Assembly: GCF_945859705.1 (NCBI RefSeq)
Contig: NC_079135.1
Location: 24,740,501 to 24,804,500 of the forward strand
Direction of reading: 5' to 3'
Source of the DNA: Episyrphus balteatus
Lineage: Eukaryota > Arthropoda > Insecta > Diptera > Syrphidae
Length of the DNA stretch: 64,000 nt
The stretch's first letter is position 1, and each line of letters opens with the position of its first letter. The translations under genes were made by a program, and so were the position numbers. This document shows positions 1 to 11,105 of the stretch, piece by piece. The notes below the pieces were generated by a model, which worked only from the letters and a program-made list of their open reading frames with translations, was not told the origin of the DNA and did no database searches.

Positions 1-1
1 A

Positions 2-1579
2 GAGATAAGAGAGTTGATAATAGAGAAAAGAAGAGCTCGAAGAAAATGGCAAAATACTAGATTTCCAGATGATAAAACAACGTTTAACCGTATAAGCAAC
101 AATCTTAAAAAACAAATTTATAAATTCAAAAATGATTCACTCAGTACATTCCTAAAGAATTTAACGACTGATGCTTCAACCGATTTTTCATTATGGAAAG
201 CAGCCAAGCGCCTGAAAAGACCGCAGTTACTAAACTCGCCCTTGAAATCTCAAGATGGGAAATGGATCGGTAACCCAAAAGAAAAAGCTAACCTTTTCGC
301 GGAGCATCTTGCGAATGTTTTTAAGCCATACCCAACAAACGCGGCTGAAAATAGCTTACAGCTTGTTGATAAGATAGATGAAAGTGAAATACCAATTGTA
401 AGATTAAAAGAAATAAAAAGTATGTGTTTACATCAACTATCAAATAAAAAATCACCAGGTTACGATCTTATTACTGCTCAGGTTATGAAAGAAATGCCTT
501 TGAAAGCCTTCATAAAACTCCAATATATAATAAATGCATGCCTTAAGCAACGGTATGTCCCACACCATTGGAAAATTGCTGAAATTATTGTCATACCCAA
601 GCAAGGTAAGCCACCTACAGAAGTGACGTCTTACAGACCAATATCGCTTATACCAATTATGGCAAAAGTTTTTGAAAAACTGCTTCTGAAGAGACTTAGC
701 AAAATTATAGAAGAAAGAAGGTTAATCCCAAATCATCAGTTTGGCTTTAGAAATAAACATTCCACGATAGACCAAGTTCATAGAATAACGGATGTAATAG
801 AAAAAGCATTAGAAGAAAAACAAGTATGTTCAGCTATTTTCTTAGATGTTGCTCAAGCCTTTGACAAGGTTTGGCATGAGGGACTTGAGAACAAACTGCA
901 AAGGGATCTTCCCAGACAGTACTATGAAATATTAAAATCGTACATCTCAGACCGATTGTTTAGAGTAAGGTACGATCAAGAATATTCGGAATTGAAGAAA
1001 ATAGAAGCCGGTGTACCACAAGGAAGTGTCCTAGGTCCTACCCTGTATTTACTATACACAAGGGATATCCCAGTTGGGAATCACACCATAATGGCTACTT
1101 TTGCAGATGATACCGCAATTTTGGTACCCGACAAATGTGTCTCTAGGGGAGCAGTAAAGCTGCAATATGCCGTCGACACAGTCAGAGATTGGACCGAAAA
1201 ATGGCGTATCAAACTCAATGAAACAAAATCTTCACATATAAACTTTACAAATAAAAAGATAAACAATATTCCAATATTCATTAATAATCAAGCTGTACCT
1301 TACGCCAATACGGCCAAATACCTTGGAATGACTTTGGATGCAAAGCTAAAGTGGAAAGAGCACATCAAAAAGAAAAGAGAAGATCTAAACTTGAAATATA
1401 GAAAAATGTACTGGTTACTTGGTAACAACTCTGATTTATCAACCCAAAACAAAATAATGCTGTATAATCAAGTACTAAAGCCTGTTTGGACCTATGGTAT
1501 CCAATTATGGGGCTGTACAAAGAAAACAAATACCGAAATCATCCAAAAATTCCAAAACAAAGTCCTACATAAGAAATAG
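2..1579 (+). pseudogene. LINE reverse transcriptase (ORF2, partial, frameshifted near the end)
   Basis: The frame is open to the window edge, so the protein enters from the left and no true start is seen. It begins in the linker after the endonuclease (KRRARRKWQ). RT motifs follow in order: KKSPGYDLI at about residue 146, YRPISL at 207, QFGFRNKHST at 242, FLDVAQAFDKVWH at 276, AGVPQGSVLGP at 332 and the catalytic FADD at 363-366, with the thumb-like region KYLGMTLD at 435. The RT core has no internal stop. At about 1565-1575 a small deletion destroys the frame: the read ends at KVLHKK, and the conserved C-terminus resumes in another frame at YIRNSDLHRD and runs to 1754. This copy is therefore dead as a single ORF2. 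It would act in the nucleus as the copying enzyme of its own RNA. Confidence 0.85.
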
Positions 1580-1754
1580 CGATCTACATCGTGACTTACA
1601 AATAGAAACGGTTACAGAAGTTGTTAAAAAATACGCTGTATCCCATAATCAGAGACTGCAATGTCATACCAATTCTGAAATGGTGTCCGTCTTGAATACC
1701 AGAAACCATGTTCGGAGATTAAGAAGAACCAAGCCTCATGAGCTTATGGTCTAA

Positions 1755-1955
1755 AAAAAAATGGGAAAGTATTAAAAGTTTAAACTTCCCCCAAAGTGAT
1801 TTTACAAAGTTAAAAAAGAAAAATCTTATGTCGATCTCTCAAGATTGGTCCTGATAAAGAGGTGGTTTTAGTGGTTAAGAGTCCCACACTACTTGGTGTC
1901 GAATACTGCCAAGTGTCTTTTGAAGATTTCCGCCCGTAAAAAAAAAAAAAAAAAA
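1755..1955 (+). other. LINE 3' UTR and poly(A) tail
   Basis: Non-coding segment after the C-terminal stop. It contains CCCACACTACTTGGTG, then AAGTGTCTTTTGAAG, then the A-run that ends the element. Confidence 0.7.
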
Positions 1956-2539
1956 TATATTTTTTTATGAAAAAAGCAAAAAAAAAAAAAATTACTTCTA
2001 TTTCATCTCATAACATTTTGTCAATCTTTTTACATTACAACCTACTATAAATTTTATCGCATAAAAAAGCTTATTATTTCAGCTTAAATTATGTGTCTTA
2101 CCTATACCTAAGTCTTGTGAGTTTGAGATTCTATGGAAACTTAAAAAAATTTCTAAAAATAAAAAAACCACCGAATGATATTTTTACAAAATTAAGTGTT
2201 TTTCAAAAATTCATATTTCTAATATTCTAATATTAGGGCCTTTGAAAAAAATCTGTATTAAACTTCTTATTTTCTGTTATACCTTTCCTCAAGATTCTGT
2301 TAAAAATGTTACTTACTAAAATATGTAACCACTTTTTTGTATTGTTTAAAAAAAAAAACTCAGTACTTAATTTTTTTACAATTGTTTCACACTTCAGCAA
2401 TTTTTCAAACAAATTTTTCTATCGACTTAAAAAAATTCAGCCTTCTACGACTTACTGTTTAGAAAACATTTGAAATCTCCAAACCCCAAAATCTCTCAAA
2501 AAACCTTATTTTAGTAGGTAAGTAAGTAAGTAAATATTA

Positions 2540-2625
2540 TTTTAGTAGGTAAGTAAAAAGCCTCACACTACTTGGTGCTGAATACTAGCAAGTATCTTTT
2601 AAAAATTAAACTTACAAAAAAAAAA
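2540..2625 (+). mobile_element. Second LINE 3'-UTR fragment, related to the element at the left edge
   Basis: The segment around CTCACACTACTTGGTGCTGA and AGTATCTTTTAAAAATTAAA aligns with 1885-1930 and is again followed by an A-run (about 2615-2625). It is preceded by a short TAGGTAAGTAAG tandem. It is either an extremely 5'-truncated insertion of the same or a sister LINE family, or an old duplication. Confidence 0.6.
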
Positions 2626-2629
2626 ACAA

Positions 2630-5260
2630 TATTAATTTAAATTTTTTTAACTTGAGTGTTTCCGACATGCAGTATCCACATTTTGTAAGTCTCAACATGA
2701 CTTAAACACCTGCTAACAATAACCATTTGTAAGAAGTCATAAAACAAAATAAAACAAAATTTACAGCCTAAAAATATAAGCAATTAATATCAATAATTTT
2801 TTTTTACTCGCGTGACCAATGGTAATGACACTTACACACAGGAGAGGCGAAACGGGAAAGGAGACACTAGACATGAGGCTAAAATGTCAAACAAATCCTA
2901 TTATTATCAATATCAAAAATCGAATATTTCCATGTAATTGTTGTATAGAACCAACATTTAATAGAAAATATCATAATCGGCTCTAATGGAAGGTGTTTGT
3001 ACAATTGTAGTTGTATATTATAGACTTCATATATGTATATACCTTGTTTTATGACAAGAAAGGTTCATTAAACAAGAGAAGGTGGAAGGCATTTTATAAA
3101 AATGGAATGGTTTTGGTAGCCAAAGCAACCTTCAAACATGCTTAGTGTGGTTTTGTTTTCTATAGTTTCTAAGGCTGCGCCATTCACTATAAATGTGTAG
3201 CTTTGACAACTGTTGCATTATTTTGCATTTTACCTTAGAGAATGCAAATAGAAAAAAAAAAATGAAAGACAAGACAATAAACAAAAGCTTTCGCATGTAT
3301 TTCTACAAAACGAATGTTAAAAAAAAAGAAAATTATACGAATTAAAAAGGAAACACACAATAGGAGTGTTTTCAACCCCCCTCCCCCAACCATATATCCA
3401 CAAAACATGTTTAGAAAACTGCGATAGACAAAAAAAAAAAATCGACTTTTCTATTAAAAACAACAAAAACAAAAATAGAAAAAATATGTATAAAAGCTAT
3501 TCTCCATCACGTATAGTATAAATATGTGCTCACAGTCCTTTTTTATAGCAGTAAGGCAAAGGATGACGATGATGGCATCCCATTTCTCAACTTACCCTTC
3601 CCCCCCCAAAAAAAAGCTAATAAAAGTCTGCTTGCTGATGAAATGTATTTGGGATCCAAAAAAAAAAAAAAAAGTCGACAAAAAAAAAAACCTCTGAAAA
3701 TGACGACCAAACTAAATGAAACGAAGGCTGTTGCTCTATATCGTCGCTGTTTGGTTGGTCGTGTCGTCGTAGTCGTCCGATATGTTTCCTTTGACCCTTG
3801 CACAAGGACTGCGTGAGTGTCTTCATAAATCATGTTGGCTTAAGAGCTAACTTCACACACTCAATGCAATTACTTATGATTTCCCAGCAATTTGTGAACT
3901 CATTTATAAAAATGACCACTTTTCCGCCTCCCGTTTTTTTTTTTTTGTGTGTGTTGTGTTTTTCTTCTATAAGATGTGAATGTGTATGTACTCTGAAGGA
4001 TCAGTTTTTCTTATTTTTTTTTTTTGTTTTTATTCCAACTCTACTCTATTTTTATTTTATTTTTTTTTTGCTTCTTTTGTTCCTCCTACTTGTTCGCACA
4101 GGATGTGAACTCTTAAAAGGAAATAATTTGTAAATTTTTTTGGACTCTATTTGCTTAACGACTTTGTTAGTGCGAGTACTTAGTTAAAGATTGTAAAAGA
4201 AAATAAAGTGCTTAAGAGTTTAAATGGTGCAGCGTATATACAGAGAAATAAAAACAAAATAGAATGCATGAATAATTTTATTTATTCAAGGCAAATACAC
4301 ATTTTATTTCTAAGTAAATAAAAGAAGAACATAATTTGAATAGAAATAAATAAAATAATCTCATCCAATTAAATTTGTATTTTTTTTTGCCAAAACTCAT
4401 TTCATTTTTGCACAAAAAAAAAATAACATTGTTCGTTCTTGTTGATTCTCATCATTTTGAGTGATTAAAAAATTATTACAAACATATATTCGTTGCATAC
4501 TTATTGGAAATTTATTTGAAAAAAATTTATGTTTTAAAAAAAGCATTCACTAGCGATTTAGATATGGTATAGAATTAATTCGCAGCAACAATTCGTGCTC
4601 AAAATATGAATGAAAACATTAATAAAGAAAATTAAGTTCAATTTTGGCCGCCATTTTGTTTTGAATCTATTTGCGACTTTCACTTGTAGTTCGGTTAATT
4701 TTTTTTATTAGAGAAAAATATTATGAGAAAAAGTTGTAGTAAATTTGCCTAAAACATGTTAAGTAACTATTTTTTCTAAAACCTACCATTTCACTTTTTC
4801 TTATATTAACTACACATAGCTACTTTTTTTAATTTAATATTTTTCGGTTTAAATAGTGACTCTAAGTCAAATGGAATGTGCATTAATCAAATTGCTTTCG
4901 ACAGTAAATTGTGAAAAATTGGATTTCAAATTTAAAGTTAAGATTAAGTTTAATTTTTTAAATTAGTTTTAACTGATTTTTTTTTTTCTTTTCAAAAATG
5001 TACGTTACCAGTTTTGTTTTAAGTATTCAATGTTTTTACTAAGGGCTCGCCTCTCGACATTATATCAGGTTTTATTTCTGAAGTTCATACCTGTGAACAT
5101 TAGCTATGTTTTATTATTCCCGTGATCCAGATCAGATCGTTGTATTTATTAGCGTTACAATAGCGAGATTTTAAATTTATTTTTGTATGGCATACACGGA
5201 GACAAAAAAATGCATTTTAGAATAAGATGATGGCCACCTTAAATCCCGCCCTTCTAAAAC
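2630..5260. other. No gene seen; AT-rich DNA with homopolymers
   Basis: No coding sequence is supported; short open frames across 3526-4133 run through A/T homopolymers and are not convincing. The part from 2800 to 4150 has normal-looking single-copy texture, with C-runs near 3378 and 3600, a GTCGTC tract near 3755 and several A-runs or T-runs of 10 or more. From 4150 to 5260 it is plain AT-rich sequence. Confidence 0.5.
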
Positions 5261-5276
5261 AATACGATTTCCGCTT

Positions 5277-5676
5277 AAAACAAGTGGAATCCGCTTAAAT
5301 TCTGTTAGCTTTAAGGTGAACTTCATTTATTTTAATGTAAATTTTCATCTGAAAGAACCGACAAAAAAATTTTAATTTAAAAATTTTAGTCAGGCTTCTT
5401 CTTAAGTTGCAGTAAGTCATACGTATTTCCAACAGCGAAATAGACTGATGGTAAAACACTCGTCTAGAAACCCAACATTTGTAGTTTCGATCCCCAGTGG
5501 CTGTCATTGTTTTTTCTTTTTTTTTTAAACTAAAATGTATCCACATACAAATAAGATAATTTTTCCCTTAAATTAAGTGGATTTCTTTTAAATTTACGCA
5601 TTACAATAATTTGATGAAATATCGGTAGAAAACCATGCAAAAATCCGCTTAATTTAATGCGGAATCCGCTTGTTTT
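5277..5676. mobile_element. Short inverted-repeat element (MITE-like) with CCGCTTAA ends
   Basis: The left end at 5277-5301 (AAAACAAGTGGAATCCGCTT...) is matched in inverse at 5651-5676 (...GGAATCCGCTTGTTTT). CCGCTTAA or close variants also recur inside both ends. It is about 400 bp long with no coding capacity. No clear target duplication was identified. A tRNA-like module lies inside. Confidence 0.55.
5432..5525 (+). other. tRNA-like / SINE-head sequence with Pol III boxes and T-run
   Basis: An A-box-like segment lies at 5441-5459 (ACTGATGGTAAAACAC) and a B-box-like segment at 5481-5495 (GTAGTTTCGATCCCC). ACAGC at 5432 can pair with GCTGT at 5500, and T-runs at 5509-5525 could stop Pol III. 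The spacing suits a tRNA-derived promoter, but the anticodon arm does not fold well, so this is not called as a tRNA gene. Confidence 0.4.
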
Positions 5677-5937
5677 GACGATTGACAAACTCCTTATTGT
5701 GGTATATTGCAGGGAAGCTTCAATATAATATTTTATTTACCCTGCAGAGTGTGCTTGCCGGAAGTGCTCTAGAATCTTGAAACAACTTTGTTTTGCAAAA
5801 ATTAACTCAAACAGTTTCTGAACCTATAAAGTGCGCCCCGACTATGACTGATGCCATTTTATGATGAAATGCTGGCTAGCCAAAGAAGGGTATGAATGCA
5901 ACAAAAGTAATTATTCGGAATTTGAGTTATATTTTCT

Positions 5938-6166
5938 ACCGACTTCCAAAAAGGAGGAGGTATTCAATTCGTCTGTATTTTTTTTTTGTTTTTTTTTTAT
6001 GTTTGTTACCGCATAACTTTGGACAGAGTCAATCAATTTTGATAATTCTTTTTGTATTGGAAAGCTAGTGGCTGCAGTGTGGTCCCATTTCAATTTCGTT
6101 CAGTTAAAGCCATAGGAACTATTAAAAAAAACATAAAACCCCGTTTTGAATCATAGAAGTCGGTTT
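5938..6166 (+). repeat. ACCGACTTC...GAAGTCGGT repeat, copy 1
   Basis: About 230 bp bounded by ACCGACTTC and GAAGTCGGT, a 9-bp terminal inverted repeat. The interior is highly similar to 17972-18193 (shared blocks: GGTATTCAATTCGTCTGT, TTGATAATTCTTT, CTGCAGTGTGG, CCATTTCAATTTCGT). It is non-coding and behaves like a small TIR element. Confidence 0.7.
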
Positions 6167-6439
6167 TGTTTTTTTTGATGAAATTTATATTAGTGATGAA
6201 ATTTATAACCAAAAGGCGTTATTTTAACAATAAGGAGTTTTCTGTTTAAGTAAAAGTTATATCTTTAATCATTTTTTCAAATGCTTTCAGTTAAAACAAT
6301 CATTCAGCAAGGACAACTTAAAATTTAAAATTCGATTTAAAAAAACTCATTAAATTTTATAGTAATTTAATATTCGTGCAAAAACTCTACCTAATCTAAT
6401 CTCTGCAAATGAACGAAAACTCATTTGAAATTTAATATC

Positions 6440-7330
6440 AGGTAAAAGGCACCCTGCGCACGATTTAACTTTCACCAAATCATAATATTGCCTGATGGTG
6501 GTGCTTTTGCTATGGTAATGCTTGCAATGTGTTCGTGTCAGTGTTTTTTTTTTTTTTTGGGTCTGTGTTTGTGTACAGGGCCATCATTTGCATCCGTAAA
6601 TCATCGCCATCGCGCTATACACAATCCGATAAGCTATTTTAACCTTCCAAATACGCCAGACAAATGGGACAGCCGGCCATGGCCTCTCTCTCGTATGCAT
6701 ATATACGCTCGTACAGTTTCAAATTAAGATTATATTCCAAAGTCCCGTTTGATACGATGACACTGGCTCACAACCACACCATTGCCACCATTTTACCACC
6801 ATCTCACTCTGACATCGACCCCAAAAACTCTCTAAGCACCACCGTTTTCAACCCAACCACCCACCTATTCTCATCCGAACCCGAACCTTAAACCCACAAT
6901 GGCACATATCGCTCGCGCTAATCGGGAACACATCGCATCGTCGTCGCATGCCACTCGAGAGTCGAACGAGACCCATGACATCCAGATGCTGAAGTATTGC
7001 CGGTCCATGGCGTCCAATATGCAGCACGATGGCGATGTTTATACATGTTTGTAATAATAACACATTCGCATGGTTTTCAAAATGGCTCCTAAAACTATGC
7101 AACAACACAGCTCTAGAGCTCACTATCACTGGTTTTGCCGTCGTTGCCGCACGCACCCGCCGGCCATCAGAGGAAAGCGCAACAAATTTATCGCATTTGT
7201 GGGACGGACGACAGACGCAACGCAAAGGCCTCTCTTTAATGTTATTATCCAAAACGTTCAGCGATGATTAGTGCGTCATAATGCGTAATTGTTATTTGAA
7301 TGTTACCGTATTTTCAGCTTAAAATAACCC
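6440..7330. other. Single-copy-looking island, candidate regulatory DNA
   Basis: The base composition is clearly less AT-rich than the flanks, with no match elsewhere in the window. It contains CACC-rich and CCGAACCC tracts (6780-6890) and TTAATGTTATTATCC-type homeodomain-like words near 7235. Several short open frames on both strands overlap each other and lack codon-like structure, so no gene is called. It may be a conserved non-coding element in an intron. Confidence 0.3.
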
Positions 7331-7847
7331 CTTTTGCACACTCTGCACTGCACTACACACACTCCCTCTTGCGGAGTTTTAGTCTAATTATTATATAAAA
7401 GAGTTTTAGTTTAACGAAACCTCAGTCCATATTAAAATAGCCTGAGGATTGCCATTAAACGCACAAGTGTGCAGGCAATAATGGTGGCAAGTTTTGTATA
7501 TAAAAATACACTTTGTAATCATTGTTTTTCGATAAATATTAAAAAGATTATTAAATTTTATGTTGGAAATTGTTGCAAAATCTAATCTAAATTTGAAAAT
7601 TTGCTAATTTCCTAAAAATAAATAAATGCTTAGTGAAAATGCATGATAATAGGTATGAGCCTGGAAGCATTTTGATTCAAAAATTCGTTAAATAAAATTA
7701 TTTAGAAGAATTTTTAAAAAAACTGAGACCTGATGAAATGCGTTAACTGGAGAGTTTTTTCAAAATAATCATAAAAACTGCTCAGGGACACATTAAAACA
7801 ATATCCGAAAGCTAAACTTGATGCACGATGACAGGAGTCAGATGAAT

Positions 7848-8790
7848 AAAAGTAACTCTTATGTTTAAGCTTTTTATCGAAAAAAATTGAGAAATTTTAA
7901 TTTTATTTATTTTTAAGGAATTTCATATAATTATGTAAGTAGTGTAAACAAAAAATAAAATCTGTTTTTATAATTAATTAAACACCGATTTTAATGAACT
8001 TTTACACAAAACCAAGTATGCAATTTGATTTCTTGAAAAAAAGGAATTTTTAGAAAAAAAAAAATTCGAAAATCGTTAGAGTGGTTTAAAAAAAAAAAAT
8101 AATTTTTTTTATAGATATAAAAATTTCCTAACATTTTTCAAAAATAAAAAGTTGGTATGACATTTTTAAGAAAATATTATTCAACAAAAACGAAATTTCG
8201 ATTGAATTCATCAACACGTTTTCAAAAAATCGATTTTTCAAAAAAAAAAAAAAAAATTGAAATATTTTTTTAAAAATCCAAAAATGTGTTTTTTGAAAAA
8301 TGTTTAAAGTTTTTAAATAACGTTTGTTTTAAAGTTTTTGTATAAAAATTTTGGTTGAAGTCTGTTGTGTCGTTTACTAGAAATTCATAAACAAAAAAAA
8401 AAACCGTTCTTTGACAGGTAACGTTACAAAAAATATTTTTAATAAAAATAAAAAAGTTGGCTCTTATGTATGTGTAATACTATACACAAAAATTGTAATC
8501 AAAATCGTTAGAGCCAGTTTTGAAATAAATTAACTTTTCTATTTCCGTTATATGACAGGTACTGTTAGTTTTGCTCCTTAACAAAAAATTTCAATTTGTC
8601 CTCCCAACACAGTTTGAAGAAAATAGCTCCAGTAGTTTAGGCTGCAGCTTGAGGTTGTTACAGACAGACAGACAGATAGAATTGCCGGACCCACTTTTTT
8701 GGCATTCTCTATCATCGTAATGTCATGTAAAATTGTTATTTCGAGTTCGATTTTTTTCCGAATCCTAAACTTTGCCTATATCGCAAGTAA
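7848..8790 (+). mobile_element. CAGA-tetranucleotide element, copy A (left end truncated)
   Basis: It aligns with the copies at 48.95, 58.11, 59.5 and 62.15 kb. A diagnostic CAGACAGACAGACAG tract lies at 8662, followed by GGACCCACTTTTTTGGCATT, ATCATCGTAATGTCATG and the shared terminus TATATCGCAAGTAAAAA at 8778-8794. The copy lacks the TGCACGACTGGGGTCGC end present in copies B and C. Non-coding, non-autonomous. Confidence 0.7.
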
Positions 8791-9130
8791 AAATGGAGAC
8801 AGACAAGGTTGCATACTATCACCAATATTGTTTTAATTGGTGATGAGTGGTGCACTTCGCGCAGCTTTGACAGTAAACGGAGAAAATCAAGGGACTTTGA
8901 CATCTTATTCTATAAACGTACACTGACATTCTCACATGGTTATGAATCTCCATCAAAAATGATAACAAGGGTGAAGCGAGAATTAGCAAATCAGGAGCTG
9001 AAAATCAATATTCGCAAAACAAAGATCATCAGCCTCAAAGCCCGGCCATTCTTTCATAATTATTTCTCCCAGGGGCGTATATTCCATTGGGGCAAACAAA
9101 GCACCAACCCAATGGCCCTCAACGAGAAAT
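8791..9130 (+). pseudogene. Decayed LINE reverse-transcriptase fragment
   Basis: Translating across small indels gives NGDRQGCILSPILF, an RT catalytic-domain motif, then after a 1-base slip LVMSGALRAALTVNGENQG, and further on KMITRVKRELANQELKIN with IRKTKI. This order matches RT palm motifs of insect LINEs in which a YADD block normally lies between the last two; here that block is deleted or scrambled. The fragment starts exactly where CAGA element copy A ends. It is clearly broken and non-functional. It belongs to a different LINE lineage from the one at 1-1955. Confidence 0.65.
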
Positions 9131-9312
9131 TATGTAGTTAAGAAACCTGTTAATATAAATAAAATGTAACTCAACGGAAATAAAAAAAAAAATATGTTTG
9201 GTTGGAAATATCTCATGATCTTGGAAAGAATGAACTTTAGTGAAATCAGTCGATAGTTCAAAGGTGATCAAGATTTGGCTCGTTTGGAGTCAAACAGGTC
9301 AAACATTTTTTT

Positions 9313-11105
9313 GACGTGATAACGTCATATAAATCGATGAACCATGGCAGCCACCACAAAAAAGTGACGCCATTTTCTCCCGTTCCACTCTCGCACTTTC
9401 GCAGTGCCGCAAAAATTCCAATTAAAAATTAAAAATAAACTATTAGAGATACAAAAATCTTCTATAGCTTATTTAAAAGATAATAACCTAAAGTTAGATA
9501 CATTTGAAGGATTTCAAAAAATGTAATCTTTTAATATGGTAAATAGGGGTAAAACCAAATTTAAAAAAATTGGCTATTTTCTAAACGCGAAAATAAAAGA
9601 GTTGAATTTTTTTTAATCAATAGATAAATTTATTGCAAGACTGACAATGGTATAGAAAAAAATCTAAAAAATTTCAAAACCAAACTATTAATGGTTTTCT
9701 AAAACTAAAACATGAGGTAGACCTTTGACAAAGTAGTGATTATAGGTAGGAGAATTTTTTTTTTGATAATTTGAAAAAAGTCATTCAAAAGATAATAAAA
9801 AAAAGGTAGGGTACTGATACGGATTTTTTTTTAAACTCTGCGTTTCGAAATATTAATTTTTGAAAAATACCTACTAACCTTCTTATTTTGGGGTATTTTT
9901 GGGTGGGTTTTTATTTTTTTAAATTTTTTGTAGTATCCAAAAAATCTCAAGCTTATAGAACCTGTAGTCTATGACTGTGCGCATACATGTGCAAAAAATT
10001 GGTATTTCAAAATGGTTTTTGACCGAATAACGGGAAAAACAAGTTTTTTTTGTCCCAAGTTTTTTGACCTTTTTTAACCGTTTTTTATTTTTATCTTTTT
10101 TTCTTCAACAGATAAATAAATGAAATTTATATTGTAGATAAATAATAGACAGGACTATATCTTTGCAAAATTTTAATCAATTTTGTAGTCAAAATTTTAA
10201 GATAACGGTAAAATAAAGTTTTATTATTCAACAAGTTCTATCTTTCGATCTAAAGCAAATACAAATTTGATTTATTTTTACTGAGCATCCTTATAATGTT
10301 ACCTTTCATTTGGTATATCACATATAACTGTACATTCACTACAAGCTACACAATGTTAAATTAAAAAACTTGCGAAATACCTCAAAACACCTGTGGAGAT
10401 CTGTTGATCATGAACACAGCCAGCAGTGTGGGAAGTGCCGTAATCTCAGTTTTCTAACTTTTTTTCTAGGCATCGCAGAAATAAGATTGAAACGTCATAT
10501 GAAAGGTGAAATTATAAGCTTTTACATGATATAAAAGTTTTCATAAGTTGTCTAAAAGAAATTGATTCAATAGCTTGAGAACATAAAATTATATGTTTTT
10601 TTTGCTTTTTTTGATGAAAATTGATCGAATTCAAAAAATTCTAGCTCTTTTTGTAGATGCCATATAGACATGATCGATATATATATTTTGAGCTGAAGGA
10701 ATAAGCTTTCAGGTTGTATAAAATTTATTATAGATTGTTAAAAAAAAATGAATTTTTGGGTGATATGATGGAAATGATTTTTTCACTTTTTCATTAGAAA
10801 CGATTGTTTTTAATAAATTCTTTTAATACTTTTTGCGCATTGTAAAAATTTAAAAATGGTTTTATTATTTAGAAGAAATATTTGGCTTCTTAATGGTATA
10901 ATTTTTTTTTGTAAGCTTTTAAAATAAAAAAATTAATATAATAAGAAATAAGGTAATTTTTTTTAAGCTTCTTCTTTTAAATTATGATTGTTTAAAATAA
11001 ATAAATAAACGCTTCAATTGACTCATTTTAAAAGCACACAACCTGTTTTCTTACGAAGTTATCACGTAAGATCATCGTCCGTAAACCAGCTTTACAGACA
11101 AGCCC
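9313..11105 (-). mobile_element. ACGTGATAAC family element, copy 1 (inverted)
   Basis: It aligns in reverse orientation with 13541-15238 and 37703-39276. Shared landmarks include GATGAACCATGGCAGCCACC near 9336, CTCGCACTTTCGCAGTGC near 9392, TTTCGAAATATTAATT near 9843 and TTATCACGTAAGATCATC near 11061. Subterminal inverted repeats ACGTGATAAC/GTTATCACGT lie near both ends. No transposase-like frame is visible. At about 1.79 kb it is the longest of the three copies. Confidence 0.75.

Larger units (their letters stand above)
1..1955 (+). mobile_element. Jockey-like non-LTR retrotransposon (LINE), 3' part, cut by window edge
   Basis: The element comprises reverse-transcriptase coding sequence (2-1579), a frame-shifted C-terminus (to 1754), a 3' UTR of about 180 bp and an A-run at 1939-1955. 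The poly(A) end directly after the 3' UTR shows insertion by target-primed reverse transcription. The endonuclease part lies outside the window to the left. A relative of its 3' UTR recurs at 2540-2625. Assignment to the jockey group rests on the RT motifs and on the C-terminal block around YIRNSDLHRD followed by LRRLRRTKP. No target duplication can be checked because the left end is missing. Confidence 0.85.

Noticed and set aside
3543..4133. Overlapping frames around 3.5-4.1 kb
   Set aside because: Lys/Phe homopolymer translations of A-runs and T-runs.
6848..7252. Minus-strand frame of 134 codons
   Set aside because: It is in a relatively GC-rich island where stop codons are rarer. Overlapping frames on both strands are equally open, and no motif or splice context is seen.
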